From contig NZ_CP024965.1 of the NCBI RefSeq assembly GCF_002804005.1, positions 558,001 to 622,000 of the forward strand: 64,000 nt of DNA. The letters are read 5' to 3'. The notes below the pieces were generated by a model. That model saw only the letters and a list, made by a program, of their open reading frames with translations, ran no database searches and had not been told where the DNA came from. The position numbers and the translations under genes are program-made. The DNA is from Williamsoniiplasma somnilux (GTDB taxonomy: Bacteria > Bacillota_I > Bacilli_A > Mycoplasmatales > Mycoplasmataceae). Of this stretch, positions 54,252 to 63,640 are shown piece after piece. Numbering within the stretch: position 1 is the stretch's first letter; every line of letters begins with the position of its first letter.

Positions 54252-56795
54252 TTAAATAAGCTCTTGATTGTAACGAACAACAAAATCTTTTCTTAATTTT
54301 TCAGAATTATTATTTTTTAAGTTTAAAGCATCCTGCTTAATTAATGATTTTTTATCACGTAATTCAACTAAAGCTTTAGTTTTTTTAGCCTTATTTTGCT
54401 CGTTTTTTAGCAATTGATGTTGTTCATTAATTTTAGCAATTTCACTTTTTAATTTATTATTAACATTTTTTTCAAAATCATCAATTTCAGATTTTTTTGA
54501 TTTAATAAATTCTTTTTCTAATATAGAAATGTTTTTGTATGATTCTTTAGATTTTAAAACATCATTTTTATATTTATTAATAACGTTTTCTTTATCAGTT
54601 TTAATAACAGCTAATTCTCTTAATGTTTGTTCATTAACATTATTCGTTTCTAAACCTTCTAGTTTTGCTGCTTTAATTTTTTCTTTTCCGTCTTGTTTAA
54701 TCTTCAAGGCCTTTTCATTTAAAGTTCTAATGTCTTCTTTTTTATTTTCAGACAAAATATTTAAATGTAAAACGTGAGCTTTCTTAACTGATCCATATTT
54801 ACCTGCATCATATGTTAATCATAATCCGTAACTTAAAGTTGTTACAGCAACTCCAGCTGCAACAGCTATAAAGTAATAGAATGTACTTAATCCATATGGA
54901 ACTGCTCCTAAAATAGCTACAATTGGTCCACCATGAGCAGCGGCATCTGTAATTAAGAATGCTCCGGCAATTCCCCCGGCAACAGCACTTCCTGCAACGT
55001 TACAAATTACTGCACGTTTAGGATCTCTAATTGCAAATGGGATTGCTCCTTCAGAAATTCCAATTGTTCCCATGATCATTGCTGAAATTCCCATTCCTCT
55101 TTCTGCATCTGAGAAAAATTTTTTAAACAACACAGTTGTTAATCCCATTCCAAGTGGGGCAACTGGAATCCCTGCTGCCATTGCACCCATTGGTTGTTCA
55201 ATGCCTTGAGTAATTAATGCTGACGAAGTAATGAAAGCGATTTTGTTAATTGGTCCTCCCATATCAAATCCAGCCATTGCTCCAAGTACTAGGCCTAATC
55301 CTAAACCAACTCCGATACCAATATTTCCTTGATAAGCAGTTTTGATTCCAGTTGATATTTGTTGCATTAACCAACCAATTGGTGCACCCAATACATAAAT
55401 GAAAATAATACTAATTCCAATCCCTGCAATTAAAGGAATAAAGAAAATCGGCATTGCTGGAGCTAATGATTTAGGCACTCTTCAAGTATTTACTCATCTC
55501 ACAAAATAACCTACTGCCAATCCAGCAATTATTGCTCCAATGAAACCCATTGGAGTTTCGATAATTCCCATTCCTGGAATTCAATTTGAAAGCGAAGATG
55601 GGGTGTTACCGATAAATGCTCCTACCATTGCTGGGGCAATTGCTGCTCTTCCAGCAATTGAATTACCAATAAATCCAGCTAAAATCGGAATCATTAAAGC
55701 AAATGCTCCACCACCAATTAATTCAAGAACGTGTAATGGTCCTCATTGAGAAACTATAGGTGATAAATCACCATTTGGCAAAACAGTTTGACCCATAGTA
55801 TTAGCCGTTGGTCCTCAAATAGCTTTTGCTAAACCAAGAGAAAAGGCTAAACAAATTCCACCAAGAACAATAACCGGAATCATATAACCAATACCAGCTA
55901 AAATATGTTGTAATACTCCTTCTTTTTTACCAGCGGAGCTAACACTTTTTTTGTTATCAAAAGAAGTGATTTTTGAATCGCTATTAATAACAGCAGCATC
56001 TTTTAAAGCTGTTTCAATAATTTTTTGAGGTGCTTTAATGGCCTCCCCAACCTTACAACTATAAACTCTTTTTCCTGCAAATCTAGAAGTGTCAATAGCA
56101 GTGTCTGTTGCAAGAATAACAATATCTGCATTTTCAATTTCTATAGCTTTTAACGGAGTACCAATACCTTTAGAACCTTGGGTTTCAATTCGGACATTGT
56201 AACCTAATTCTTTGGCGGCTGAGATTAATCTGTCTTCAGCCATATAAGTATGAGCGATTCCCACAACACAGGCAGTTACTCCAACAATATTTAATTGTTT
56301 TAGATTTTTATTTAAACTTTTAGTATTATTTTCTTTAGTTTGTTTCTTATTTTGATTTAAAACTTGCAAGATTTTATTAACATCTTTTGAAGTTTTTAAA
56401 ACTTTTTTAAAATTTTCATCCATCATTTTAATTGCAATACTTGAAAGTATTTCTAAGTGTTGATCACCATTTGGTCCTTCAGGAATTAAAAGCGCAATTG
56501 CAACTTTTGTAAATTTATTATCCATTGATTTTCAATCAACATCATTTTTAAATCTTAATACAAAAACCGCAGCTTCTTGAACTTCTTTTATTCTGGCATG
56601 AGGTATAGAAAAACCATCTTCAAAACCAGTTGTTCCTTCAAGCTCGCGATTTTTAAATCCACTGATTAAAGCTTTCTTGCTTGTAATTAATTTCATATTT
56701 AAAGCTTGATCAGCTATAAAAGCAAAAGCATCATCTTGAGATTTAACATCAACATCTAAAAAAATATAATCTTTTTTTAGAATTTTATTATTCAT
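54252..56795 (-). CDS. fruA: fructose-type PTS EIIABC with C-terminal coiled coil
   Basis: An 847-aa permease. EIIA: His66 in FSIPHARIKE. EIIB: Cys176 in GVTACVVGIAHTYMAEDRL (usual TACPTG is TACVVG here). EIIC, about residues 285-665, has nine or more TMs with GGPINKIAF and the EQPMG loop. Residues 681-847 are an extra Lys/Glu-rich coiled coil not found in ordinary FruA. It imports and phosphorylates fructose or a related sugar. A strong AAGGAGGAA precedes the ATG. The RpiR-family gene lies directly upstream, with an inverted repeat between. Confidence 0.93.
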
Positions 56796-56824
56796 ATTTT
56801 TTCCTCCTTATTTTATTAAATAAT

Positions 56825-56870
56825 AAAAATATTCACAAAATTGTAAAAATTACATTTTGTGAATATTTTT
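56825..56870 (-). promoter_or_regulatory. 17-bp inverted repeat between rpiR and fruA
   Basis: The arms (AAAAATATTCACAAAAT and its complement) match perfectly around a 12-nt loop. It may terminate the rpiR transcript. Its arms hold the ATATTCACAAA element found upstream of the other PTS gene, so it could also be a regulator site. It is 30 nt before fruA. Confidence 0.65.
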
Positions 56871-56887
56871 TAAATACATATTTCCGC

Positions 56888-57703
56888 TTACTTGGAAATA
56901 TCCGTTTCTCAACGTCAAGCTTCTGCAACATCGGGTTTTAAAATGTCATGAGTTATGATTTTTTTAAACAATAAGTCTCAAAGTGCTAAAGCAGCTACTT
57001 TGCTAGTAATTGAGAAAGTTCTGTACTTTGGATCATTCGAATAAACCAAAAGTGAATAAGTTGCAACTTGTCTTAATTGAGAGTCAAAATTTCCTGTAAT
57101 TGCAAGGACTGGAACTTTTTTACTAATTGATTCTTGAGCAACTTTTAATGTTTCAAATTTATCTCCAGAGTAAGATATTATGATTGTTAAATCATCTTTT
57201 GACATAAAATGTAGATTAATTAATTGTTGGTGTCAATCTTTACCTATTAAGACGTGTTTCCCAATTTGAGATAATTTATGTTCAATTTCAACTTTAAGAG
57301 TTTCATTTCCACCCATTCCGGCAATGTTAATTTTTTTAGCTTTTACTATTTTTAATGCAATTTGTTCAAAAAGTTCATGATCAATGTTTTCTAATGTTGT
57401 TCTAACATCACTTAAAATATCCGAACCATCCATAATTTCTTTTTCATGAGGAGTATTGTCGTTATCAGGAAAAAATTTTAAACTTTCAAAATTTACCGCT
57501 TTTACTAATTTTTTAAAATTTTCCAAACCTAAAGTTCTAACAAAACGAGTTACTGTAGGTTGCGAACAACCAGATTTTTCAGCTAACTCTACAATATTAA
57601 GATTAAGTCCGTTTTGTTTAGAAATTTCACAAAGAATTGCTTGAGCAATATTACCATTAATATTTTTTTCTTTTGAAATTTTATTTATTTTTTCCAATAT
57701 CAT
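56888..57703 (-). CDS. RpiR/MurR-family sugar-phosphate regulator
   Basis: A 271-aa regulator. The N-terminal HTH reads NIVELAEKSGCSQPTVTRFVRTLGL; a C-terminal SIS sugar-isomerase fold (NIAGMGGNETLKVEIEHKL, ISYSGDKFETLKVAQESISKKVPVLAITG) would sense a sugar phosphate. Adjacent to fruA and preceded by two TATTCATAAA copies, so it likely regulates itself and PTS genes. No inducer can be named. Confidence 0.92.
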
Positions 57704-57761
57704 ATAATAACACCTCTACTAATATAAATATAAGCACAATTATTTTAAAAATGTATATTTC

Positions 57762-57781
57762 TATTCATAAATATTCATAAA
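57762..57781 (-). promoter_or_regulatory. candidate RpiR operator upstream of rpiR
   Basis: Two directly repeated copies of TATTCATAAA, about 60-80 nt before the start. The same motif (ATATTCAYAAA) recurs at 56825-56870 and 62542-62579. Confidence 0.45.
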
Positions 57782-57806
57782 GTAAAACTTTTTGTCAAAA
57801 CAAAAG

Positions 57807-57830
57807 AAAAGAACCTTCGAAGGTTCTTTT
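57807..57830 (-). terminator. intrinsic terminator after rplT
   Basis: A 24-nt perfect palindrome, AAAAGAACCTTC then GAAGGTTCTTTT, just after the rplT stop; T-rich on the minus strand. Confidence 0.85.
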
Positions 57831-57836
57831 ATATTT

Positions 57837-58709
57837 TTATTTTTTTAAAAGATCACGAATATCTTTCATATATTTAATTAATTCTTTTTTAGTCATATCA
57901 CGCAAATTTGCTTCTGCAACTTTTTTGTTTTCTTTTGGTGCTAATGAACGTATTTTATTAGCGTGTTTTTGTAATTCTGAACGAGCTTCAGTAATTGAAT
58001 CTGATCCATCTAGTTTAGCTCTTTCTTCAGTTGACATTGCAGCAAGTTTAGCTGCTTTTTCTGCTTTTTTAGCTTCTTGAGCTGCTTTAATTGCAACTTT
58101 TTCAGCTTCATCTTTAGCTGCAGCTAATGCAGCTTCGTGTTTAGCTTTTTCAGCAGCTTCGTGTTTAGCTTCTTCTTCTAAGTTAGCTGCATATTTTGCT
58201 TCCATTGCTTTTAAAAAGTCGTGTGAATCAACTTCGTCTTTAATGATTTCTTTTGTTGTTTCTTTAATGTTTTTTTTAGGTGCTTCAGCTTTAACTTCAA
58301 CTTCTTTTTTAACTGGAGCAACAAGTGGTTTTGCTGTCGATTTAGTTATTGGAGAATTTAAAGCTTTTTGTACAGCATTAACAATTTTTTCAAATTCTGA
58401 TGGTTGAGAAATTGCTAATTCTGATAACATTTTTCTATTAATTTCAATTCCTGAAAGTTTTAATCCATTCATAAATTTTGAGTATGATAAACCAAATGGT
58501 CTAACAGCTGCATTAATACGAACGATTCATAATTGTCTAAAGTCACGTTTCTTTTGTTTACGCCCAACAAAGGCATATGCCATAGAACGTACTACTTGTT
58601 CATGCGCTTTTTTGTATGATGATTTTTTTAATCCATAGTAACCTTTAGCACGTTTGATTCAACGTTTTCTTCTTGCTCTAGTTACTTTTCCAAATTTTAC
58701 TCTTGCCAT
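57837..58709 (-). CDS. rplT: ribosomal protein L20 with a 170-residue extension
   Basis: Residues 1-~118 are a normal L20 ([67 protein letters not shown]). Residues 119-290 are extra: a linker, an Ala/Glu/Lys-rich helix ([20 protein letters not shown]), then a ~55-residue module ending with [19 protein letters not shown] that recurs in the membrane protein at 7267-8184. L20 is usually ~118 aa and organises 23S rRNA assembly. It is last in infC-rpmI-rplT. Confidence 0.95.
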
Positions 58710-58730
58710 ATTTTCATTCCTCTCTCCCTA

Positions 58731-58925
58731 TTAATCTTGTAATAAACCTTTTAAACGCTTCATATCTGTTCTATCAACAAAAGTTGATTTTTCTAATTGA
58801 CGTTTTTGTTTAGTTGTTTTACCAGTAGCTCTATGAGATCTGTAAGCATGAGCACGTTTTAATTTTCCTGAACCTGTTTTTTTAACACGTTTAGCTAATG
58901 ACTTTTTTGTTTTCATTTTTGGCAT
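58731..58925 (-). CDS. rpmI: ribosomal protein L35
   Basis: A 64-aa basic protein with the L35 signature [20 protein letters not shown] and [19 protein letters not shown]. It sits between infC and rplT, the conserved order, with 20-30 nt gaps and AGGAG-type sites. Confidence 0.97.
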   Translation of the reverse strand: MPKMKTKKSLAKRVKKTGSGKLKRAHAYRSHRATGKTTKQKRQLEKSTFVDRTDMKRLKGLLQD

Positions 58926-58954
58926 AATTTCAATTCCTCCAGTATTTCTATTTT

Positions 58955-59503
58955 CTAATTTTTCTTAGGCACAACATACATATCTAAAAATCTTGTGTTT
59001 AATTTAGCTTCTTTTTCAATTTTTGCAACATCTTCAATTTTTTTAAAAAATTTATCTAAAGTTGCTAATCCTAAATCTTGATAAGCAATTTCACGACCTT
59101 TAAATTTTAAAGAAACCTTAACACGATCTCCATCTAATAAAAATTCTCTTGCTTTTTTTGCTTTAGTATCTAAATCATGTTCACCAATATTCACAGTTAA
59201 ACGAATTTCTTTGTTTTCTACTTTTGATTGGTTTTTCTTAAGTTCTTTAGCTTTTTTTTGTTGTTCATATTTATATTTACCAAAGTTAACAATTTTAGCA
59301 ATTGCTATACCATCTGGTTGCAAACCAACTTGAAGAAGATCAAGCTGTAAAGATTCGGCTAATTCAATAGCCTCTCTTTTTGACATAATTCCTCTTTTAT
59401 CACCGTTTTGATCAATAACAAAAATTTCTTTTGCTTTAATAAATCCATTAATTGGATCTTGATCTTTTTTAGCTGGTTGTCTTGAGTTTCTGTTTTGGTC
59501 CAT
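58955..59503 (-). CDS. infC: translation initiation factor IF-3
   Basis: A 182-aa factor: N-terminal domain with [23 protein letters not shown], linker KKNQSK, and C-terminal domain [41 protein letters not shown]. It starts at ATG behind GGGGGAA, not at the AUU start found in many bacteria. First in infC-rpmI-rplT. Confidence 0.97.
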   Translation of the reverse strand: MDQNRNSRQPAKKDQDPINGFIKAKEIFVIDQNGDKRGIMSKREAIELAESLQLDLLQVGLQPDGIAIAKIVNFGKYKYEQQKKAKELKKNQSKVENKEIRLTVNIGEHDLDTKAKKAREFLLDGDRVKVSLKFKGREIAYQDLGLATLDKFFKKIEDVAKIEKEAKLNTRFLDMYVVPKKN

Positions 59504-59660
59504 TAAGTTCCCCCTGTGTAAATAAAAAATGTGCCGTTAAATAATTAGAAAGCACATTTTTTATAATATTTAAATTTATAAATAAGTATAATTTTGTCTA
59601 CCATTTCACAAACTTGCTAATGGTGAGCATAGTGCTTCTTCTTTTTAACATAGTTATTTT
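59504..59660 (-). promoter_or_regulatory. putative L20 leader (attenuator) of infC-rpmI-rplT
   Basis: The leader contains a terminator-like hairpin at 59524-59562 (AAAAAATGTGC / GCACATTTTTT) followed by T-rich sequence immediately before the infC ribosome binding site. Upstream there are other potential stems (CCATT / AATGG). Position and hairpin match L20-controlled attenuation in Firmicutes. Identity not tested against the leader model. Confidence 0.55.
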
Positions 59661-59699
59661 ACAATAAAATAGTCAATAAATGCAATTATTTTTAAATTT

Positions 59700-60359
59700 T
59701 TAATTAAATTTTTTAACATCAGAAATATATGGGTTTTCACGTTCTTTATTTCTAAATAAATTATTGTCATCACAAAATTTAGATAACTCTTTTTCTAATT
59801 TTTGTAATTGTTCTAATATTTTATCTTGTTTGTCATTAGAATTATTTTCATTATCAAGTTTATACTTTAAATCTCTAATTTGCTCTTCAATTTTGTATTG
59901 TTTCAAACGTAAATTATATCGAAGTTGCTTATTCTCTTTTGTTCACTTATTTTCAGGAATAATTGTTGTTCCGTGAAAATAGTCAATATCAACATGTTGG
60001 CAACCTACATGATGATACCCCATAGAAATAGCTTCGCTCATTGTTGTAACATTTTGACCAAATTCTTCCAAAGAAATTACCTTGTTTTCAAAAGGTCTAC
60101 ATAAAGAACAAGAATCCTCTCTTTCTTCAACATAAACTGTTACAGTGGACCTAATTGATTGTTTTTTTCCAAAACCATTATATATGCCTCATAATAAATT
60201 GTTAGAACTAGGCTTTAAATTTTTTGGAATGTCTTTTTGTTCTAATGATGGTGTATTTTTTTTGGTATTTTTTTTAAAGAACGGAATTATCATAATGATT
60301 GCAATTCCAACCACAATAATAATTAATAAACCTCATCAAGGTAATTGTCCAATATTCAT
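59700..60359 (-). CDS. membrane-anchored protein with phage minor-capsid-like zinc domain, 219 aa
   Basis: One N-terminal TM (LIIIVVGIAIIMIIPFF). Residues ~85-160 read CSLCRPFENKVISL, then GYHHVGCQH, as in the C-terminal domain of phage minor capsid protein 2 (Cys-x-x-Cys and His-x-x-Cys-x-His). A Trp-x-x-x-x motif follows, then a QYKIEEQIRDLKYKL helix, also as in that family. A coiled coil ends the protein. It shares an operon with a 70-aa zinc-ribbon-like protein. Role unknown; not part of a visible prophage. Confidence 0.6.
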
Positions 60360-60363
60360 ATAT

Positions 60364-60576
60364 TTAATTATTATGATCGTTTAAATGACCATAATACTCC
60401 TTTATTTCTAATGTTGATATTTTTTGCTTTTTATCGCAATCAACACATTTACCTAATTGATCTGTTGTTTCGTCTTCAAAATTAATTGCTTTGTTGAAAA
60501 CAAATTTTTTGTAATCTCAACATTTTTTACAAAACATAAATAACCAATCATTATCATTATCAAAATTAAATGCCAT
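60364..60576 (-). CDS. small zinc-ribbon-like protein, 70 aa
   Basis: Contains two Cys-x-x-Cys pairs, FCKKCW and KCVDCDK, about 28 residues apart, typical of a zinc ribbon. The rest is acidic. An AAAGAGGATG site precedes the ATG. The stop lies 4 nt before the start of the 219-aa gene, so they are cotranscribed. Confidence 0.7.
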
Positions 60577-60602
60577 ACTCATCCTCTTTACAAAATAATT
60601 AT

Positions 60603-60634
60603 AAAAAATAAATGTGGTTACACATTTATTTTTT
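60603..60634 (-). terminator. intrinsic terminator after the glucose-type PTS gene
   Basis: A 14-bp perfect stem (AAAAAATAAATGTG with its complement), 4-nt loop. It lies between the PTS stop at 60646 and the zinc-ribbon gene. Confidence 0.85.
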
Positions 60635-60645
60635 GAAATATTTAA

Positions 60646-62502
60646 TTATTTTTTAACTTTTAAATTTAACTGGTTTTTAATAGAATTGGCAACATGTTCA
60701 ACATCTGAACCAACAATAATTTGTAAAGCTTCTTTACCTAATCTTTTTAGACCAAAAGCTCCTGATGCTTTTATTTTTGCATCATTAACTTTTGCATTAT
60801 CTTTTAAAATTAAGCGCAAACGTGTTGAGCAGTTATCTACAGAAACAAAGTTATTTTGACCAATAGCATCAATTATGTTTGAAGCCATTTTGTCATATTT
60901 ATCTTCTTTTTTTACATTTTTAGATACTATTTTAGTAGTTGATTTTTGTTCAACTGCTTTGTTATCAGCAAAAGCATCAATTGGACCTTGATATTCATCT
61001 TCTCTACCTGGTGTTTGAATATTTTTAGCTTTAATTACTCATGAGAATATTAAGAAGTATACTCCACCTGATAAAGTAATTAATGCAAATATTCATAATG
61101 GATTTGAAGTAATGTGGTAGACACCTTCATTATTTTGGGCAAATCCTCATGATTGCGCAAATGAAACTGCTAAATCAATTAATCCAGCACTAAATCCGAA
61201 CCCTATTTGAATGTGCATTGCTGTCGTGATTGCAATAAAGATTCCAGTTAAGGCAGCGTGAATTCCTAACAACAATGGTGAAATAAATGCAAATGTGAAT
61301 TCGATTGGTTCTGTAATTCCTGAAATAAACGAAACTGCAGCAACTCCTCCTAAGAATCCTGATACTTGTTTTCTGTTTTCTTTTTTAGCTGTGAAAATCA
61401 TCGCTAATGCGATTGCAGGAATTCCACCCATCATAATTGGGAAGAAACCTGTTTGGAATAATCCTGATCCAGCAATTCCTTTAGCAAAAGCATTAATATC
61501 CCCATTAACTCATTGAGTTATTCCTGGATTTGCGATAATTCCACTACCTGGAGAAACAACTTCTCCATTAATTGGTAATTGGAATCAGAAGAATGTATTT
61601 AAAATTTGGTGCAATCCAAATGGTAATAACAATCTGTTTAAAATTCCGTATACTGCAGTTCCAGGAATTGCAACTGCAGGATTAGTTGGGTCAGCTACTG
61701 CTTGACCAAATTTCATTAAAGCTCATTGAATTCATGGTCAGAAAATTGCAAACGCAAAAGCTGTAGGGATTGAAACTACTAAAGCCATCATTGGCACAAA
61801 TCTTCTTCCTCCAAAAAATGTTAAAGCTGTCGGCAATTTAATTTCTTTGTATTTGTTATATAAAGTTGCTGACAAGCATCCTGAAACTATGCCTCCAAGT
61901 ACACCGATATTTAAAACATAAGCGGCTCCAATTACTGTTTTACCATCTGCACCCATTACTTTTACATAAAATAATGATGATCAAGTTCCATAAACTTCTT
62001 TTAATACTGGTTGCCCATTAACAATTTCTGCAACTTGATTATGTGAATCGAATGTTAAAACATTTTTATAAATCATTTCTGGTAACCCATGTTCTGCTGT
62101 CATAACCGCTAAGACTAAGTAGAAAACTGCTCCAACTAGAGCCACTTCTCCACGGTGGTCTTTAGCTAATCCAAAGGCAACTCCGATTGAAAATAACAAT
62201 GGAAGATTATCAAAAACAACTGCACCCGGTTTTTGAATAATAAATGAAATTCAGTAACCAGCTTCATTAATAATGTTTCCAGAAGTATCGGTTGAATAAG
62301 TAATTCCTAATGCACCAAAACGATTCAAAATGGCAGCAAATGGTAAAACCGCAATTGGGAATTGTAGTGCTTTTCCTAATTCTTGCAAGAAGTTAAGCAC
62401 TTTGTTTCCCCGAGATTGACCGTTTTTAATATTTAAAGACTTTTCTTTTTTAGCTCTAGATAAAAAAGAATTAGTCTTTATGTTTTTTATTGTATTTGTC
62501 AT
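60646..62502 (-). CDS. ptsG: PTS glucose/N-acetylglucosamine-type EIICB
   Basis: A 618-aa permease. EIIC (residues ~35-470, about ten TMs) includes GKALQFPIAVLPFAAIL, LPFGLHQILNTFFWFQ and GGVAAVSFISGITEPIEF, typical of the glucose/GlcNAc family. A linker leads to EIIB with the phosphorylated Cys in VDNCSTRLRLIL (Cys about 558). No EIIA is fused; crr next to it can supply that function. Whether the sugar is glucose or GlcNAc cannot be told. Confidence 0.93.
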
Positions 62503-62541
62503 TTCTTTTTTTCCTTTCTAAAACAAGTATAATGAATAAAA

Positions 62542-62579
62542 TATTCATTATTTACAAAATATTCACAAAATATTCATAA
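62542..62579 (-). promoter_or_regulatory. candidate RpiR operators upstream of the PTS EIICB gene
   Basis: Three TATTCAY elements lie here (TATTCATTA and TATTCACAAAATATTCATAA); ATGAATA-AAA-TATTCAT at 62532 is palindromic. They are just upstream of a -10 box TATACT (62526-62531). Same motif as beside rpiR and fruA. Confidence 0.5.
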
Positions 62580-62608
62580 TAAAAAGTTTTTTTTCCAAAA
62601 AAATTTCC

Positions 62609-62634
62609 AAAAAAAACTTTGGTCTAAACCAAAG
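62609..62634 (-). terminator. intrinsic terminator after the 95-aa gene
   Basis: CTTTGG / CCAAAG hairpin overlapping the stop, then a run of eight T on the minus strand. Confidence 0.75.
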
Positions 62635-62911
62635 CCCCTACGCCTACTGCTGTAAGTATTATTCCTGCGACAAAACCAACACCTATCAAAAATATATAAG
62701 TATAGTTAGATCAAAACGAAAACATTTGAAAACGCATTCTTTTTCTAGACGCTGTTTCTTTAAAATCACTTCTTTCATTTCTTTCTTTATTTTTTCTTTT
62801 TATTTTATATAAGAAAATTATTGCTATAGCCAAAACAATACATAGAATACCTCCAGCGAGCATTCCTCAAGCACCACCAATTGAAAGTGTTGCTAATAAT
62901 CAAAAACTCAT
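62624..62911 (-). CDS. two-TM small membrane protein, 95 aa
   Basis: Two hydrophobic segments (about residues 4-33 and 73-95, Gly-rich) flank a basic cytoplasmic loop (KIKRKNKERNERSD, SRKRMRF). ATG behind AGAGGTG. Located between crr and the PTS EIICB gene on the same strand. No family recognised. Confidence 0.7.
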
Positions 62912-62959
62912 AATTCACCTCTTGATAAAAATTATTATATATAAAATTGAACGAAATAA

Positions 62960-62979
62960 AAAAACCTTTGCAGGTTTTT
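62960..62979 (-). terminator. intrinsic terminator after crr
   Basis: AAAAACCT-TTGC-AGGTTTTT hairpin followed on the minus strand by T-rich sequence. Confidence 0.8.
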
Positions 62980-63000
62980 AAAAATATAAAATAAAAAATA

Positions 63001-63474
63001 TTATTTTAAAATCGCAACAAGGTCACCTTTTTTAACTGCACCTTTTTTAACAATTTCTATTGTTTTTCCGGCAGTGTTTGTGAATACTAGTGGTGTTTTT
63101 ATTGAAGGAACTTTTTTAGCTATAAGTTTCAAATCAACATCAACCAATTTGTCTCCTACTTTAACTTTTTGTCCTTGAGAAACAACACAATTAAAACCTT
63201 CTCCCTCTAAAGTAACTGTATCTAAACCGATGTGTATTAATAGTTCAACATCTGATTTATGTTTTATACCATAAGCATGTTTTGTTGGAAATACTGATAC
63301 AAGTTCTCCATCAATTGGTGAAACAAATTCCCCGTTTGCTGGATCAAAGGCAAATCCATCACCCATCATTTTTTCTTTAAAAACTTCATCTTCAATTTTA
63401 TCTAATCCAATTATTTTTCCATCAACTGGAGCAAAGATTTCGATTTGTTTATTTTTTTTGCTAAATAATCCCAT
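63001..63474 (-). CDS. crr: PTS glucose-type EIIA component
   Basis: A 157-aa EIIA-Glc: FAPVDGKIIGLDKIEDEVF, FVSPIDGELVSVFPTKHAYGIK, and the active His in LLIHIGLDTVTLEGEGF. It takes phosphate from HPr and passes it to the IIB domains of IICB permeases such as the one 500 nt downstream. Its own terminator follows. Confidence 0.97.
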   Translation of the reverse strand: MGLFSKKNKQIEIFAPVDGKIIGLDKIEDEVFKEKMMGDGFAFDPANGEFVSPIDGELVSVFPTKHAYGIKHKSDVELLIHIGLDTVTLEGEGFNCVVSQGQKVKVGDKLVDVDLKLIAKKVPSIKTPLVFTNTAGKTIEIVKKGAVKKGDLVAILK

Positions 63475-63547
63475 TTGTTTTCTCCTTATATTTATTTATA
63501 AATACTTAATTATTATACTAATTTTTGAATAAAGAAAAACAATTATG

Positions 63548-63584
63548 TAACTCTATGTACAATATCTAACTCTATGTATAGTAT
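63548..63584 (+). repeat. two 19-nt direct repeats in a divergent promoter region
   Basis: TAACTCTATGTACAATAT and TAACTCTATGTATAGTAT, exactly 19 nt apart, between crr and the 63641 gene. Each contains a TATRNT-like element, so they may be tandem operators or duplicated promoter boxes. Confidence 0.6.
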
Positions 63585-63640
63585 TTAGAAACTTAATTAC
63601 ACTTTTATGTGTTAGTATTAGTATCAAAAGGAGAATAATT

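Noticed and set aside
54252-54755. Coiled coil after fruA as a separate gene
   Set aside because: It is in frame with FruA through UGA-Trp and has no separate start with a ribosome binding site.
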